This document shows, one piece after another, positions 1 through 8,331 of a stretch of DNA of 37,579 nt. The position numbers and the translations under genes are program-made. Every line of letters starts with the position of its first letter. The first letter of the stretch is position 1. Origin of the DNA: a virus; the IMG/VR virus record IMGVR_UViG_3300044729_004440, positions 1-37,579 of that record; one strand, given 5' to 3'. The notes under the pieces are model-generated. The model saw nothing but the letters and a program-made list of their open reading frames with translations, was not told the origin of the DNA and made no database searches.

Positions 1-828
1 TTTGACATGAGCTACCCGCGCGGAGCCGAGAGCTACGCGCGTCGGCTCATGGACATCACGGGCGAGGCGATGGTCAGCCACAACCTCGCGGGCGATGCGC
101 CGCGCGCGGACGTGAGCATGACCGAGGACCTCTACCCGTTCCGCAACGTGCGCGCCTCGTACGCGTACTCGGTCGACGACCTCGAGCGCGCGGCCTTCGC
201 GCGCGTGGCCCTGCCCACGTGGAAGCGCGAGGCGTGCATCGAGGTCATAGCGCGCAAGATCGACTCGATCGGCCGCTCCGGCACCGTGAGCGACACCGAG
301 GGCGCAGCGAAGCTCACCGGCCTCTTCAACAACGCGAACGTCCCGGTCCTCACGCTGACGAACGGCGAGTGGCTCACGGAGACCGACGCGGCGAAGATCA
401 TCGCCGACCTCGACGAGATCGAGGCGACGATCATCACGCAGAGCAAGGACACGCAGCCCGACGCGTACACGCTCATTCTGCCGACCCTCTACGAGGGACG
501 GCTGACCACGATGCGCGCTGCGACGGACTCCGACATCTCGGTGATGGAGTTCTTCCTCCGCCGTTCGCGGCTCATCCGGCGCATCGTGCGCTGGGGCTCG
601 CTCGACAGCGCGGTCTCCCCGGAGATCAAGGCCTCGGACGCGCCGCAGGCGGTGTGCATGCCGATGGACCAGTCGCGCGCCGGCATCTACTGGCCGATGC
701 CGATCTCCTACGAGGAGAACACCCCGCAGATGAAGGGATGGGAGTGGCTCGTCGAGGCTCGCGCCCGCCTGGGCGGCGTCGAGTTCAGCCGCCCCTTCTT
801 CTCGCTCTACGTCGAGAACCTCGACTGA
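1..828 (+). CDS. Major capsid protein (DUF2184-like), 5' partial
   Basis: Encodes the C-terminal part of a major capsid protein that resembles the DUF2184 capsid family used by small-genome myoviruses. The frame is open to the first base of the window, so the Met at position 7 need not be the true start; family members are usually somewhat over 300 residues against 273 visible here. The stretch around TLILPTLYEGRLTTMR followed by a run of basic helix residues, and the C-terminal segment ending LFSLYVENLD-like (actual SLYVENLD), are compatible with the HK97-type P and A domains. Its position, directly upstream of head-tail adaptors, supports the call. Family assignment is from recognition rather than a search. 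Confidence 0.75.
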   Translation, partial: FDMSYPRGAESYARRLMDITGEAMVSHNLAGDAPRADVSMTEDLYPFRNVRASYAYSVDDLERAAFARVALPTWKREACIEVIARKIDSIGRSGTVSDTEGAAKLTGLFNNANVPVLTLTNGEWLTETDAAKIIADLDEIEATIITQSKDTQPDAYTLILPTLYEGRLTTMRAATDSDISVMEFFLRRSRLIRRIVRWGSLDSAVSPEIKASDAPQAVCMPMDQSRAGIYWPMPISYEENTPQMKGWEWLVEARARLGGVEFSRPFFSLYVENLD

Positions 829-839
829 GCTGAGCACCC

Positions 840-1187
840 ATGAACCTCACCAACGCAGGCAAGGGAAGCATCACGCTGCCGCTCCGAGAGGGGCCGGACG
901 GTGCGCTCTTCCCTGCCCGCGTGCGTCGCGACGGCACGCTGGCGCCGGCCGTGCCGTGCATCGTGGCCTCGAGCGAGAGCATCGAGATCCCCTCGTGGTA
1001 CCTCGACGCGCTCCTCGAAGAGCCTGGCCACGCGGCCCGCATCGAGCGCGGGCAGATCGTCATCACCCACGAGCAGCCCGAGCCCGAGCAGGTCTCGCAG
1101 CCCGAGCCCGAGCAGGTCTCGCAGCCCGAGCCCGAGCAGGTCTCGCAGCCCGAGCCCGAGCGCCGCCATCGGAAGCGTCGAGGCTGA
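840..1187 (+). CDS. Small phage protein with Glu/Pro repeat tail
   Basis: A 115-residue protein of unknown function between the capsid gene and a head-tail adaptor. Residues 1-78 form an ordinary mixed sequence. Residues 79-107 are a tandem repeat of the octapeptide QPEPEQVS (three full copies and a partial fourth), followed by a basic end, RRHRKRRG. The acidic repeat next to a basic tail suggests an extended, non-globular C-terminus. A head-decoration or adaptor accessory role is only a guess from position. The stop (1185-1187) lies 1 nt before the next start at 1189. Confidence 0.65.
   Translation: MNLTNAGKGSITLPLREGPDGALFPARVRRDGTLAPAVPCIVASSESIEIPSWYLDALLEEPGHAARIERGQIVITHEQPEPEQVSQPEPEQVSQPEPEQVSQPEPERRHRKRRG
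1074..1160 (+). repeat. 24-bp in-frame tandem repeat
   Basis: Three perfect 24-bp units (1074-1097, 1098-1121, 1122-1145) and a 15-bp partial unit encode QPEPEQVS repeats. The units are identical at the DNA level, which suggests recent expansion. Copy number could vary by slippage without breaking the frame. Confidence 0.95.
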
Positions 1188-1188
1188 C

Positions 1189-1476
1189 ATGCCTCTGACG
1201 CGCACACAGTTCTTGACGCGTCACCCGGAGTTCGCGAAGACCGACGGGACGCAGATCGACGCCGCCCTCACCGACGCAGCGAACGCGCTCGACGAGGACG
1301 TGCTCGCAGGCGAGTTCGATCGCGCGTGCGCCCTCTACGCCGCGCACTCGCTGTCACTGAGCCCGGCCGCGCAGAAGGCGCGGCTCAACGCATGGAGCTC
1401 CGAGACGCCCTACTCGGCGCAGCTCGACGAACTGCGGCGCAAGGCGGGCACCTCCTACCGGCTGATCCTCGACTGA
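1189..1476 (+). CDS. Head-tail connector protein (DUF4054-like)
   Basis: A 95-residue protein of the short helical head-completion type (DUF4054/gp6-like). It begins MPLTRTQFLTRHPEF and contains a central helix with an acidic face (TDAANALDEDV), a CALYAAHSLSLSP segment typical of these adaptors, and a C-terminal WSSETPYSAQLDELRRK helix. Such proteins sit on the portal ring and join head to tail. The ATG at 1189 follows the previous stop by 1 nt, and the gene lies between the capsid and gp10-like genes, as expected. Confidence 0.7.
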   Translation: MPLTRTQFLTRHPEFAKTDGTQIDAALTDAANALDEDVLAGEFDRACALYAAHSLSLSPAAQKARLNAWSSETPYSAQLDELRRKAGTSYRLILD

Positions 1477-1478
1477 CC

Positions 1479-1898
1479 ATGGCACCCCGCGCTCACGCTC
1501 GCGTTCGCGACATCGACCGAGGCTTCCGACGCTACCGTCGTGAGGCAGCGGGCGTATCCGTCCCGCGCCTGGTCGTAGGGGTGACCGAAGAGAGCGGCCG
1601 CGAACGGCACGCAGACAACGGCGCGACCTCGGCCGCGGTCGCGCTGTTCGTCGAGTTCGGCACGCGACGCCAGGCGCCGTCGCCATTCCTGCGCACCGCG
1701 GCGCACACGGTCTCCGGCGACGCGCGAGACGCGTGCATCGTGGTGGCCGAGCGTGGGCCCAGTGCTGCCGCCGCGCGCGACGCGCTCGATGCGCTCGGGC
1801 GCGAGGCTGCCGCTCGTGTGCGCGACCAGGTCGAGGCGATGGGCCTCGTCGACGAGGGCGTGCTGCGGGATGCCATCGGCCACGAGGTGCGGTCGTGA
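1479..1898 (+). CDS. Tail completion / neck protein (HK97 gp10-like)
   Basis: A 139-residue protein of the HK97 gp10-like tail-completion family. The diagnostic segment is VEFGTRRQAPSPFLRTA (about residues 52-68), matching the usual 'EFGT..APxPFLRPA' signature. It is followed by a long C-terminal helix (ARDALDALGREAAARVRDQVEAMG). These proteins act at the head-tail junction or tail terminus. The ATG at 1479 lies 2 nt after the preceding stop, and its own stop overlaps the next GTG start, so the neck genes look translationally coupled. Confidence 0.75.
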   Translation: MAPRAHARVRDIDRGFRRYRREAAGVSVPRLVVGVTEESGRERHADNGATSAAVALFVEFGTRRQAPSPFLRTAAHTVSGDARDACIVVAERGPSAAAARDALDALGREAAARVRDQVEAMGLVDEGVLRDAIGHEVRS

Positions 1899-2461
1899 GG
1901 CCGTCGTGGTCGGACATCCGCGCGCTCTTGCTCACGTGGGCGACCGCCCGATCCGGCATCGACACGGCCGGTGGCGCTCGGTGGGCCGACGAACCGCTCG
2001 AGGTGGCCCACGGACCCACCGTCGAGCTCTCGGTGCTCGGCACGGTGCGCCGCGGGACCGACGAGACCGTCTACGACGATGACGACGACGTGGTCGTGCC
2101 CACCACCGGCGGGCACCGCGAGCTCGTGCTGCAGGTCGCGATCGACTCGGACGACCAGACGCTCGACGCCAGTTCGGTGGCTATCGCGGAGCGCTTCGCC
2201 ACGCTCGCGACGGGGCCCGTGTCGCTGGCGCAGCTCGAGTCCGTAGGGCTGGGGCTGCTCTCTGTCGGCGACGCCGTCACCTACTCGGTGCGCGATGCCG
2301 GCGGCCGGGCGCATCCGCGCTCCGTGCTCGAGGTGCGTCTCTCGTTCGTGAGCGCGGTCGAGGACGACGCGATCCCCTTCATCGAGTCGGCGCACGCGAC
2401 GGGCACCGTCACGCGCCCCGGCGCCACCGCGATCACCGTCCCCGTGGCGGTCACGTCCTGA
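1895..2461 (+). CDS. Phage neck terminator protein (gp12-like)
   Basis: A 188-residue protein starting at GTG 1895 (GTGA overlap with the previous stop). It resembles the LIC_12616/neck-terminator family that ends the tail tube beneath the neck. Visible features are an N-terminal SWSDIRALLLTWA helix, a beta-rich middle with an acidic DDDDDVV loop, and a C-terminal VLEVRLSFVSAVEDD strand typical of tail-terminator folds. Its position directly before the sheath gene agrees. The family call is moderate because the N-terminal part is divergent. Confidence 0.6.
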   Translation: MRPSWSDIRALLLTWATARSGIDTAGGARWADEPLEVAHGPTVELSVLGTVRRGTDETVYDDDDDVVVPTTGGHRELVLQVAIDSDDQTLDASSVAIAERFATLATGPVSLAQLESVGLGLLSVGDAVTYSVRDAGGRAHPRSVLEVRLSFVSAVEDDAIPFIESAHATGTVTRPGATAITVPVAVTS

Positions 2462-2471
2462 GGAGCGAGCC

Positions 2472-3806
2472 ATGCCGGTCGATCTGAGCGAAGTCGTCGA
2501 CGTCTCCATCGCAGCTGACACGCGCGTCGTGACGCGCGCGGGCTTCGGTGTGCCGATCCTCGTCGGCTACCACACGCGCTGGGGCGACCGCGTCCGGAGC
2601 TACACGCGCCCCGCGGACATGCTCGCGGACGGGTTCACGACGTCGGACGCGCTGTACAAGGCGGCGGTCGTCCTGTGCTCGCAGCCGACGCGTCCGCCGG
2701 TCTTCAAGATCGGCCGCCGCGCAGGCGCGCCCGCGCAGACCGTCCGCTACACGCCGACCTCGGCGGTGGAGGGCGTCATCTACTCGGGGAGCATCGGGGC
2801 GGAGGAGTGGACGCGCACGGTGCCGGCCGCGTCGTCCATCTCGGCCGAGTGCACCGCGATCGCCGCCGCGATCAATGGGCTCTCCGGCGCGTTCACCGCG
2901 ACCGCGTCCACCACGTACGTCGACGTCGCGACCGACGTCGCGGGCGTCTTCTTCGCGCACCACAGCTGGGGCACGGAGAACGTCGCCGCGGGCCTCGAGC
3001 TCGAGGACCGCACGCCGGTGCCTAGCACGAGCCTGCAGACCGACCTCGCGGCGATCTACGCCGCGGACTCGGACTGGTACGGCCTCGACATCGTCGACGC
3101 GCACAGCGAAGCGCAGATCGCCGACGCGGCGCTCTGGGCCACCGCGAACAAGGTGCTCTACATCGCCCCGAACTTCTTCGCGGGCGTGGGCAAGAGCGGC
3201 ACGACGACGGACGTCGCGAGCGACATGCAGGACCTCGCGTACCGCAACGTCTCGATCTGGTACGTCGAGAACGGATGCGACCAGGGGTTCGCGGCCGGCC
3301 TGCTCGGCAAGTGCCTCCCCTACGACCCGGGCTCCGAGACCTGGGTCTTCAAGGAGATCACAGGCGTCGAGGCGGACGAGATGTCCACGACCCGTGCCGC
3401 GGCCGCGCACGCGAAGTACGCCAACACGTACCAGCCCGTCGGCGGCTTCAACATCACGCGCAAGGACGGCGTCGTCGCTTCGGGCGAGAAGATCGACGTC
3501 ATCCGCTTCGTCGACTGGCTCGAGGCGCGGGTGAAGGAAGCCGTCTTCGGCCTCCTCGTCGCGGTCCCGAAGCTTCCGTACACCGATGCGGGCCTCGCGC
3601 AGATCGCCGGCGCCATCAAGAGCGTCCTGCTCGAGGCCGAGCGTGTCGGAGGTCTCGACGTCGGCACGAGTTACGTCTCGGTCCCTCGCGTGTCGAGCAT
3701 CTCGAGCGCCGACCGCGCGCTGCGCGATGCGACGGGCATCACCTTCGGCGGCCGGCTCGCTGGCGCCGTCCACCACGCGACCCTGCGCGGTCAGGTCTCG
3801 GTCTGA
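2472..3806 (+). CDS. Contractile tail sheath protein (DUF3383-like)
   Basis: A 444-residue tail sheath protein of the DUF3383 family found in small myoviruses. It polymerises around the tail tube and contracts on infection. Visible family traits are an N-terminal segment with RAGFGVPILVGYH, a middle segment with DWYGLDIVDAHSEAQIADAALWA, a TTRAAAAHAKYANTY helix, and a C-terminal domain with ISSADRALRDATGITFGGRLAGAVHH. A Shine-Dalgarno-like GAGGAG lies upstream of the ATG. Its presence, with the tube gene next, is the main evidence that the phage is a myovirus. Confidence 0.88.
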   Translation: MPVDLSEVVDVSIAADTRVVTRAGFGVPILVGYHTRWGDRVRSYTRPADMLADGFTTSDALYKAAVVLCSQPTRPPVFKIGRRAGAPAQTVRYTPTSAVEGVIYSGSIGAEEWTRTVPAASSISAECTAIAAAINGLSGAFTATASTTYVDVATDVAGVFFAHHSWGTENVAAGLELEDRTPVPSTSLQTDLAAIYAADSDWYGLDIVDAHSEAQIADAALWATANKVLYIAPNFFAGVGKSGTTTDVASDMQDLAYRNVSIWYVENGCDQGFAAGLLGKCLPYDPGSETWVFKEITGVEADEMSTTRAAAAHAKYANTYQPVGGFNITRKDGVVASGEKIDVIRFVDWLEARVKEAVFGLLVAVPKLPYTDAGLAQIAGAIKSVLLEAERVGGLDVGTSYVSVPRVSSISSADRALRDATGITFGGRLAGAVHHATLRGQVSV

Positions 3807-3838
3807 GCTGAGAGCGCCTCGAGGCGCGGGAGCACCAC

Positions 3839-4282
3839 ATGGCAGAGCAGCTCTACAACTACGCCCCGGGGTCGAACGTCCTGACGATCGGGACCTCGCG
3901 CATCGAGGGCTTCGGGCCGGACGACGCGATCACGATCGAACCGGGCGACGACGCCTCCACCACGCAGGTGGGGATCGACGGTCAGGTGACGCGCACGGTC
4001 GTCACCAACAAGACGGGCGTCGCGACCATCACCCTCAAGCAGACGTCGCGCGCCGGGCGCGTCCTCGAGACGCTGCTCGCGCTGCAGGACGACGGTGCGA
4101 ACGGCGCCGACGTGAGCGCCTTCTACTATCGCGACGCCGGCACCGGCGAGGAGCACACGGCCGAGCAGTGCTTCATCGAGCGGCGTCCCGACTACGCCTT
4201 CTCGAAGGAGGCTGGCACGCGTGAGTGGCGCCTGCGCCTCGTGAACTGGCGCGTGTCCTACGCCGAAGAGGTGGCCGGGTGA
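3839..4282 (+). CDS. Tail tube protein (DUF3277-like)
   Basis: A 147-residue tail tube protein, DUF3277-like, that forms the inner tube of the contractile tail. It starts YNYAPGSNVLTIGTSRIEGFG and has a 'TQVGIDGQVTRT...TITLKQTSRA' beta-sandwich core and a C-terminal WRLRLVNWRVSYAEEVAG, all characteristic of this family. A GGGAG Shine-Dalgarno lies 6 nt before the ATG. It follows the sheath gene and overlaps the chaperone gene by 4 nt (GTGA). Confidence 0.85.
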   Translation: MAEQLYNYAPGSNVLTIGTSRIEGFGPDDAITIEPGDDASTTQVGIDGQVTRTVVTNKTGVATITLKQTSRAGRVLETLLALQDDGANGADVSAFYYRDAGTGEEHTAEQCFIERRPDYAFSKEAGTREWRLRLVNWRVSYAEEVAG

Positions 4283-4719
4283 GCGCGGAGCGCGAGATCG
4301 GAGGGCACACCTTCCGCTTCACGAAGCTCGGCTACCGGCGCGCGCGCGCGGTGCTCGTGCGCACGGCGAAGGTGCTGGGTCCGGCGATGTCGGGCCTCAG
4401 CACGCTCGACCCGGCGAAGCTCTCCGTCGCCGACATCGGCAGCCTCAGCGGCGCGATCACCGCAGCGCTGGACTCGCTCACCGACGACGACCTCGAGTTC
4501 GTGACGCAGGCGTTCGGAGAGCACTCGTCGATCAAGGTCGGAGAGGCGTGGGCACCGCTCGCCGACGAGGCGAAGCGAGGCGTGTACTTCGATCGCGCCG
4601 GACTCGGCGTGTACTTCGCGTGGCTCCGTGCTGCGTACGAGGTGACCTACGGCGATTTTTTCGCCGAGCTGCGCGCCGCCGCCAAGAGCAAGCCCGGCGG
4701 CGGCACCCAGGCGCAGTGA
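4279..4719 (+). CDS. Tail assembly chaperone (upstream product)
   Basis: A 146-residue protein from GTG 4279, located between tail tube and tape measure, the fixed position of tail assembly chaperones. It begins with a short beta segment (GGHTFRFTKLGYRRA) and is helical afterwards. Codons 126-128 read GAT TTT TTC and create the heptamer T TTT TTC in the correct phase for -1 slippage. That frame is open into the next gene up to 4910. The predicted fusion is about 210 residues, analogous to lambda gpG-GT. The role (coating the tape measure during tube assembly) comes from the family and position. Confidence 0.75.
   Translation: MSAEREIGGHTFRFTKLGYRRARAVLVRTAKVLGPAMSGLSTLDPAKLSVADIGSLSGAITAALDSLTDDDLEFVTQAFGEHSSIKVGEAWAPLADEAKRGVYFDRAGLGVYFAWLRAAYEVTYGDFFAELRAAAKSKPGGGTQAQ
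4656..4662 (+). promoter_or_regulatory. Putative -1 programmed ribosomal frameshift site
   Basis: The heptamer T TTT TTC is phased X XXY YYZ with respect to the frame of the chaperone gene at 4279. Slippage by -1 enters the frame of the gene at 4716-4910, which is open from well upstream. A run of six T is conspicuous in such GC-rich DNA. Frameshifting at this gene pair is widespread in tailed phages. Confidence 0.7.
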
Positions 4720-4910
4720 GCGTTCCGCTCCCGGTCGACATCGACTGGGAGCTCTGGCGGCTGCTGACGGACCCACGGGTCCACGCGAGCAAGAGAGAGA
4801 TCGAAGAGGAGTGGACGCTCGACGACGTGCTCGATGCGCACGCCGTCCTCGACGCGAAGGACCACGCCGACTGGCTGGCAAACAGGCCCCGACCAAAGGG
4901 CGCGAGGTGA
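4716..4910 (+). CDS. Tail assembly chaperone, second (T-like) segment
   Basis: A 64-residue product from GTG 4716 (GTGA overlap with the preceding stop). Alternatively it is made as the C-terminal part of a -1 frameshift fusion with the upstream chaperone. It contains DIDWELWRLLTDPRV, then EIEEEWTLDDVLDAHAVLDAKDHADWL, a pattern common in the small downstream chaperone ORFs of myoviruses (DUF6889-like from memory). It ends 4 nt before the tape measure start. In tailed phages the corresponding segment recruits tail tube subunits to the tape measure. Confidence 0.7.
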   Translation: MSVPLPVDIDWELWRLLTDPRVHASKREIEEEWTLDDVLDAHAVLDAKDHADWLANRPRPKGAR

Positions 4911-4914
4911 ACAG

Positions 4915-6486
4915 GTGGCCCAGGGTTCCATCATCGTCCGTGAACTCATCGCGATGCTCGGCTTCGAGCTCGATGAGGATGCGCTCGACGAGTGGGACGC
5001 TCGCGTCACTGGCATCGCCCGCGACGTCGCCACCACGGTGGCTGCGATGGGCACGGCGGTGGTCACCGCGGCAGCCGCGGCGACGCAAGAGCTGATCTCG
5101 ATGGGCGACGAACTCGGGGACGCTGCCGTGCGAACGGGCATGTCTGCGCGCGAGCTCGCGGAGTGGGACCACGTTGCTCAGCTGTCCGGCACCAGCGCCG
5201 AGGCCGTGCGAGGTGTGCTGTCTCGCCTCCCTGGGGTGATGGATCGAGTCGCGTCCGGCAACCGCGCCATGCGCTCGACGTTCAGCGAGTTGGGCGTGAG
5301 CGTGACTGGCGCGGACGGGGCGATGCGGTCGAGCGGCGACGTGCTGCAAGACCTCATCGGCGGTCTGGCGCGCATCGCGAACCCCGCGCAGCGAGCTGCC
5401 ATGGCCACGCGCGTCTTCGGTCGCCGCGGGGCTGAGCTCGCAGGGCTCTTCGAGCAGGGGTCGGACGGTGTCGCCCGCCTGCGCGGCGAGGTGCGCGCGC
5501 TCTACGGGGACGACCTCGAGGGCTTCGTCGAGGCGGCGGGTCGCGCGCAGGACGCAGAGGACCGGCTCGCGCTCACGTTCCGCGCATTCGCGGTCTTCGT
5601 CGGGTCGCAGGTGCTACCGGTCGTCGCGGAACTCATCGAGGGCGCAGTGACGGGCGGGCGCTCGTTCATGGAGTGGGCGCGGGGCACGACCGTGGTGCGC
5701 GCCGCGCTCATCAGCTTGACGGCAGTGGTGAGCGCGACAGCGGTCGCGGCCACGGCGCTCGCGCTGAGCACGATCGAGATCTGGGGCCCGGTCGCGCTCG
5801 GAGTCGGCGCGGTCGTGGCGGCCATGGTGCTCCTTGGCCTGGCGATCGACGACATCCTCACGTTCTTCGAGGGCGGCGACTCGATCTTCGGACAGATGCT
5901 CGGCGACGACGCGAAGGAGGTCCTTCGGTTCGTGCGCGAGATGACCGAGCTGATCCGCAAGGACCTCGCTGAGATCACCGGCGACGTCGACTTCAGCTGG
6001 GTCGACCTCCTGCGGATGACGTTCGAGGTGCTCGTCTCGGTGGTGGGCACCGCGATCATCACGCTCCTCGTCGCGACGCGCATGGTCACGGGCCTGGCTC
6101 GCACGGTGCGCGAGCTCGGAGAGGCCGTGCACACGTGGATCTCCGGTGCCTGGCAGGAGGCATCGCAGCGCGTGGCCACGTTCGTCGCTGAGGCCATCAG
6201 CGGCATCGCCAGGGTGCGCGGAGCTCTCTCGGGCGTCGCTGGCATGCTCGGCATCGACGTGGGCGGCGTGTCTGGCGGCGCGGCGAAGGCCTCGCCGGCT
6301 GCGGTGACGGCGACGCCGTCGAGCTCGACGCGCTCGAGCACCAGGACGGTCAGCATCGGCGACATCGTCGTGAACGGCGCGGCCGACCCGGGGGCGGTCG
6401 CCTCCGAGGTGCACTCGCGCATCACCGCGTTCTTCGACGACGAGGCCGACGCCGCGCGAGACGACCTCGTGCCGGAGGCCGCATGA
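4915..6486 (+). CDS. Tail tape measure protein
   Basis: A 523-residue tape measure protein that sets tail length and is probably ejected with the DNA. Start GTG 4915 is preceded by AGGTGA at good spacing. Residues 1-150 contain DELGDAAVRTGMSARELAEW and AMRSTFSELGVSV, then a helical NPAQRAAMATRVFGRRGAEL segment typical of TP901/Mu-type tape measures. Hydrophobic helices lie near residues 260-320 (ALISLTAVVSATAVAATALA and WGPVALGVGAVVAAMVLLGLA). The C-terminus is Ser/Thr-rich. Its short length predicts a short tail. The stop overlaps the next start (ATGA). Confidence 0.85.
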   Translation: MAQGSIIVRELIAMLGFELDEDALDEWDARVTGIARDVATTVAAMGTAVVTAAAAATQELISMGDELGDAAVRTGMSARELAEWDHVAQLSGTSAEAVRGVLSRLPGVMDRVASGNRAMRSTFSELGVSVTGADGAMRSSGDVLQDLIGGLARIANPAQRAAMATRVFGRRGAELAGLFEQGSDGVARLRGEVRALYGDDLEGFVEAAGRAQDAEDRLALTFRAFAVFVGSQVLPVVAELIEGAVTGGRSFMEWARGTTVVRAALISLTAVVSATAVAATALALSTIEIWGPVALGVGAVVAAMVLLGLAIDDILTFFEGGDSIFGQMLGDDAKEVLRFVREMTELIRKDLAEITGDVDFSWVDLLRMTFEVLVSVVGTAIITLLVATRMVTGLARTVRELGEAVHTWISGAWQEASQRVATFVAEAISGIARVRGALSGVAGMLGIDVGGVSGGAAKASPAAVTATPSSSTRSSTRTVSIGDIVVNGAADPGAVASEVHSRITAFFDDEADAARDDLVPEAA

Positions 6487-7178
6487 TCCTCTCGTACGAG
6501 CGAGCGGAGGTCGTGGACACCGTCGAGTTCGACGTGACGCTCCGTGAGACGTGGACCGCGGAAGCCGACGTGCCCACGCGCCCGGTGGAGTCAGGCGCCG
6601 ACGTGGCCGATCATGTCGTACCAGGCGCGCAGCGCTTCTCGGCTGTCGTCGTCGTCACCGATACGCCCATCGTCGCGCCAGCGACGCAGATGTACGGGGT
6701 CGTGGGCACGATCGAGCAGCAGGAGATCGCTCTCGGCTCTCTGCCTCGGATGCGCCGCGGCGCGAGCGGAAGCACGCCCGCGGAGTACGAGCGCGCGAGC
6801 ACATCCGTACGCGTTTCCACCCTGCGCTGGTCGGAGCGGTTCTCTCGCGTCGAGCGTGTGCTCGAGGTGCTCGACACCATCCGCCGCGAGGCGCTGCGCT
6901 GCACCGTCATCACGACCGTGCGCGAGGCCGGCGACCTCTACATCACACGCGTGCACGCTCCACGGAGCGCGACCAAGAGTATCGAGATCACACTCGACTT
7001 CGTTCAGGTCCGCGTCGCCGAGTCGGCAACCGTCGATGTGCCGGAGCCGGAGGAGCCGCGCGCGCGCCCGCAGGTCGATGCCGGACGTCAGCGCACGACC
7101 GAGGTCACGGATGCGGTGACGCGCGAGCGCGCCACGTCTGCGCTCGCAGCAATCGCAGCTGCCGCGGGAGGTGCGTGA
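6483..7178 (+). CDS. Dit-like / baseplate hub-associated tail protein
   Basis: A 231-residue protein directly after the tape measure. It matches the Dit-like N-terminal fold: 'VESGADVADHVVPGAQRFSAVVVVTDTPI' resembles the usual 'I.DH....P..f...g.vs..P' core, and 'LDTIRREALRCTVITTVREAGDLYITRVHAP' matches the later strands. These proteins form the ring joining the tail tube to the baseplate hub. The C-terminal 50 residues are charged and Ala-rich and probably disordered. It overlaps both neighbours by 1-4 nt. Confidence 0.65.
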   Translation: MILSYERAEVVDTVEFDVTLRETWTAEADVPTRPVESGADVADHVVPGAQRFSAVVVVTDTPIVAPATQMYGVVGTIEQQEIALGSLPRMRRGASGSTPAEYERASTSVRVSTLRWSERFSRVERVLEVLDTIRREALRCTVITTVREAGDLYITRVHAPRSATKSIEITLDFVQVRVAESATVDVPEPEEPRARPQVDAGRQRTTEVTDAVTRERATSALAAIAAAAGGA

Positions 7179-7516
7179 TGCTGGCCATCACACTGCCCGT
7201 CTCAGCGTCGACGCCGCGCGTGCGGCAGCGCGTCCAGCTCGACGGCGCCGAGTACCTGCTGGACACGTCGTGGTCCGCGCGAGCCGCAGCGTGGACGATG
7301 ACGCTCGCCGACACCGAAGAGCACCCGATCCGCGCGGGGATGTTCCTGCGCCGCGGGCACCGGCTCCTCCGAGGCCTCGCTGATGCGCGACGCCCCGCCG
7401 GCGAGCTCGTGGTCGTCGGTCGCGAGGAGCGCCTCGGTCTCGACTCGTTCGCCGCCGGCGACGCGAGCCTGGTCTACGTCACCGAGGCCGAGCTCGCCGA
7501 GATGGGGGTCGCATGA
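7178..7516 (+). CDS. Baseplate plug protein (Pam3 gp18-like)
   Basis: A 112-residue beta-rich protein starting at ATG 7178, one base into the preceding stop (TGATG). It resembles the small plug protein of cyanophage Pam3-type baseplates: 'RQRVQLDGAEYLLDTSWSARAAAWTMTLADTEEHPIRAGMFL' followed by a 'PAGELVVV...GDASLVYVTEAEL' end. In that family it lies inside the hub channel beneath the tube. Gene order (Dit-like, plug, hub, spike) supports the call. Confidence 0.65.
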   Translation: MLAITLPVSASTPRVRQRVQLDGAEYLLDTSWSARAAAWTMTLADTEEHPIRAGMFLRRGHRLLRGLADARRPAGELVVVGREERLGLDSFAAGDASLVYVTEAELAEMGVA

Positions 7517-8331
7517 CCATCCTCTTCCGGCGCCGCTACGTCCTCACGGTGCACGACCTGGAGATCACAGGTCTCGACATCGCGTTCTCGGTCGAGCGCA
7601 CACTGCGGCGCGAGCCGAACCGCGCAAGCGTGCGCGTCTGGAACCTGTCGGAAGACCACCGCGCGTCGATCGGTCGGATGGAACGTGTGCGCGTGCGCCT
7701 CGAGGCCGGCTACGAGCAGGCCTCCGGGGTCATCTTCGACGGCTACCTCGTCGAAGGGCTCTCCCGCAAGGACGGGGCGTCGTGGGTCACCGGGCTCCGC
7801 TCGGGCGATGGTCACCACGCAACGCGCTCCTCGCGAATCTCCTGGTCGTTCCGCGCCGGCTCCTCGCTGAGCGCGCTTCTCGAGCGGACTGCCGCTGCGA
7901 TGGGCGTCGGCCTGGGGAATGCGCTCGACGCGTTCGGCCGCGCCGGCACGCCGGCTGGCACGCTCCTCGAGCAGGGGGCGGTCTCGGGGCGAGCGGACGA
8001 CGTGCTCTCGCACCTCTGTGACGCGTGCGGGCTCGAGTGGTCGATCCAAGGCGGCGTGCTGCAGGTGCTAGATCGCAGCGGCGCTCTTCGCCGATCAGCC
8101 ATCGTGCTCGATCCCGGCACCGGCCTCGTGGGAAGCCCACACGTCGACTCGCGCGGGCGGCTGCACGCCGAGGCCCTCATGGTTCCGGAGATCGAGCCGG
8201 GCCGTCTCGTTTCCCTGCGCAGCGCCCACGTCGAGGGCGTGTGGCGTGTGACGAAGGCGACCTTCGCGGGTGAATCGACTGGCAAGCAGTGGGGCGTCGC
8301 CATCGAGGCGGAGCCGGAGGGACGCGCGTGA
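7513..8331 (+). CDS. Baseplate hub protein
   Basis: A 272-residue hub protein (gp27/gp44 type). It begins with a tube-like beta domain (LEITGLDIAFSVERTLRREPNRASVRVWNLSEDHRASI...VRVRLEAGYEQ...IFDGYL), which is diagnostic of phage hub N-domains. A middle domain contains 'LSALLERTAAAMGV' and 'SHLCDACGLEWSIQGGVLQVLDR', and a closing 'AEALMVPEIEPGRLVSLRSAHVEGVWRVTKATFAGES' strand set resembles other hubs. The trimer would bridge the tube to the spike. It overlaps plug and spike genes by 4 nt each. Confidence 0.8.
   Translation: MTILFRRRYVLTVHDLEITGLDIAFSVERTLRREPNRASVRVWNLSEDHRASIGRMERVRVRLEAGYEQASGVIFDGYLVEGLSRKDGASWVTGLRSGDGHHATRSSRISWSFRAGSSLSALLERTAAAMGVGLGNALDAFGRAGTPAGTLLEQGAVSGRADDVLSHLCDACGLEWSIQGGVLQVLDRSGALRRSAIVLDPGTGLVGSPHVDSRGRLHAEALMVPEIEPGRLVSLRSAHVEGVWRVTKATFAGESTGKQWGVAIEAEPEGRA

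Noticed and set aside
2451-3776. 441-codon minus-strand frame opposite the tail sheath
   Set aside because: Arg/Asp/Val-rich shadow; the sheath gene in the other direction is clear.
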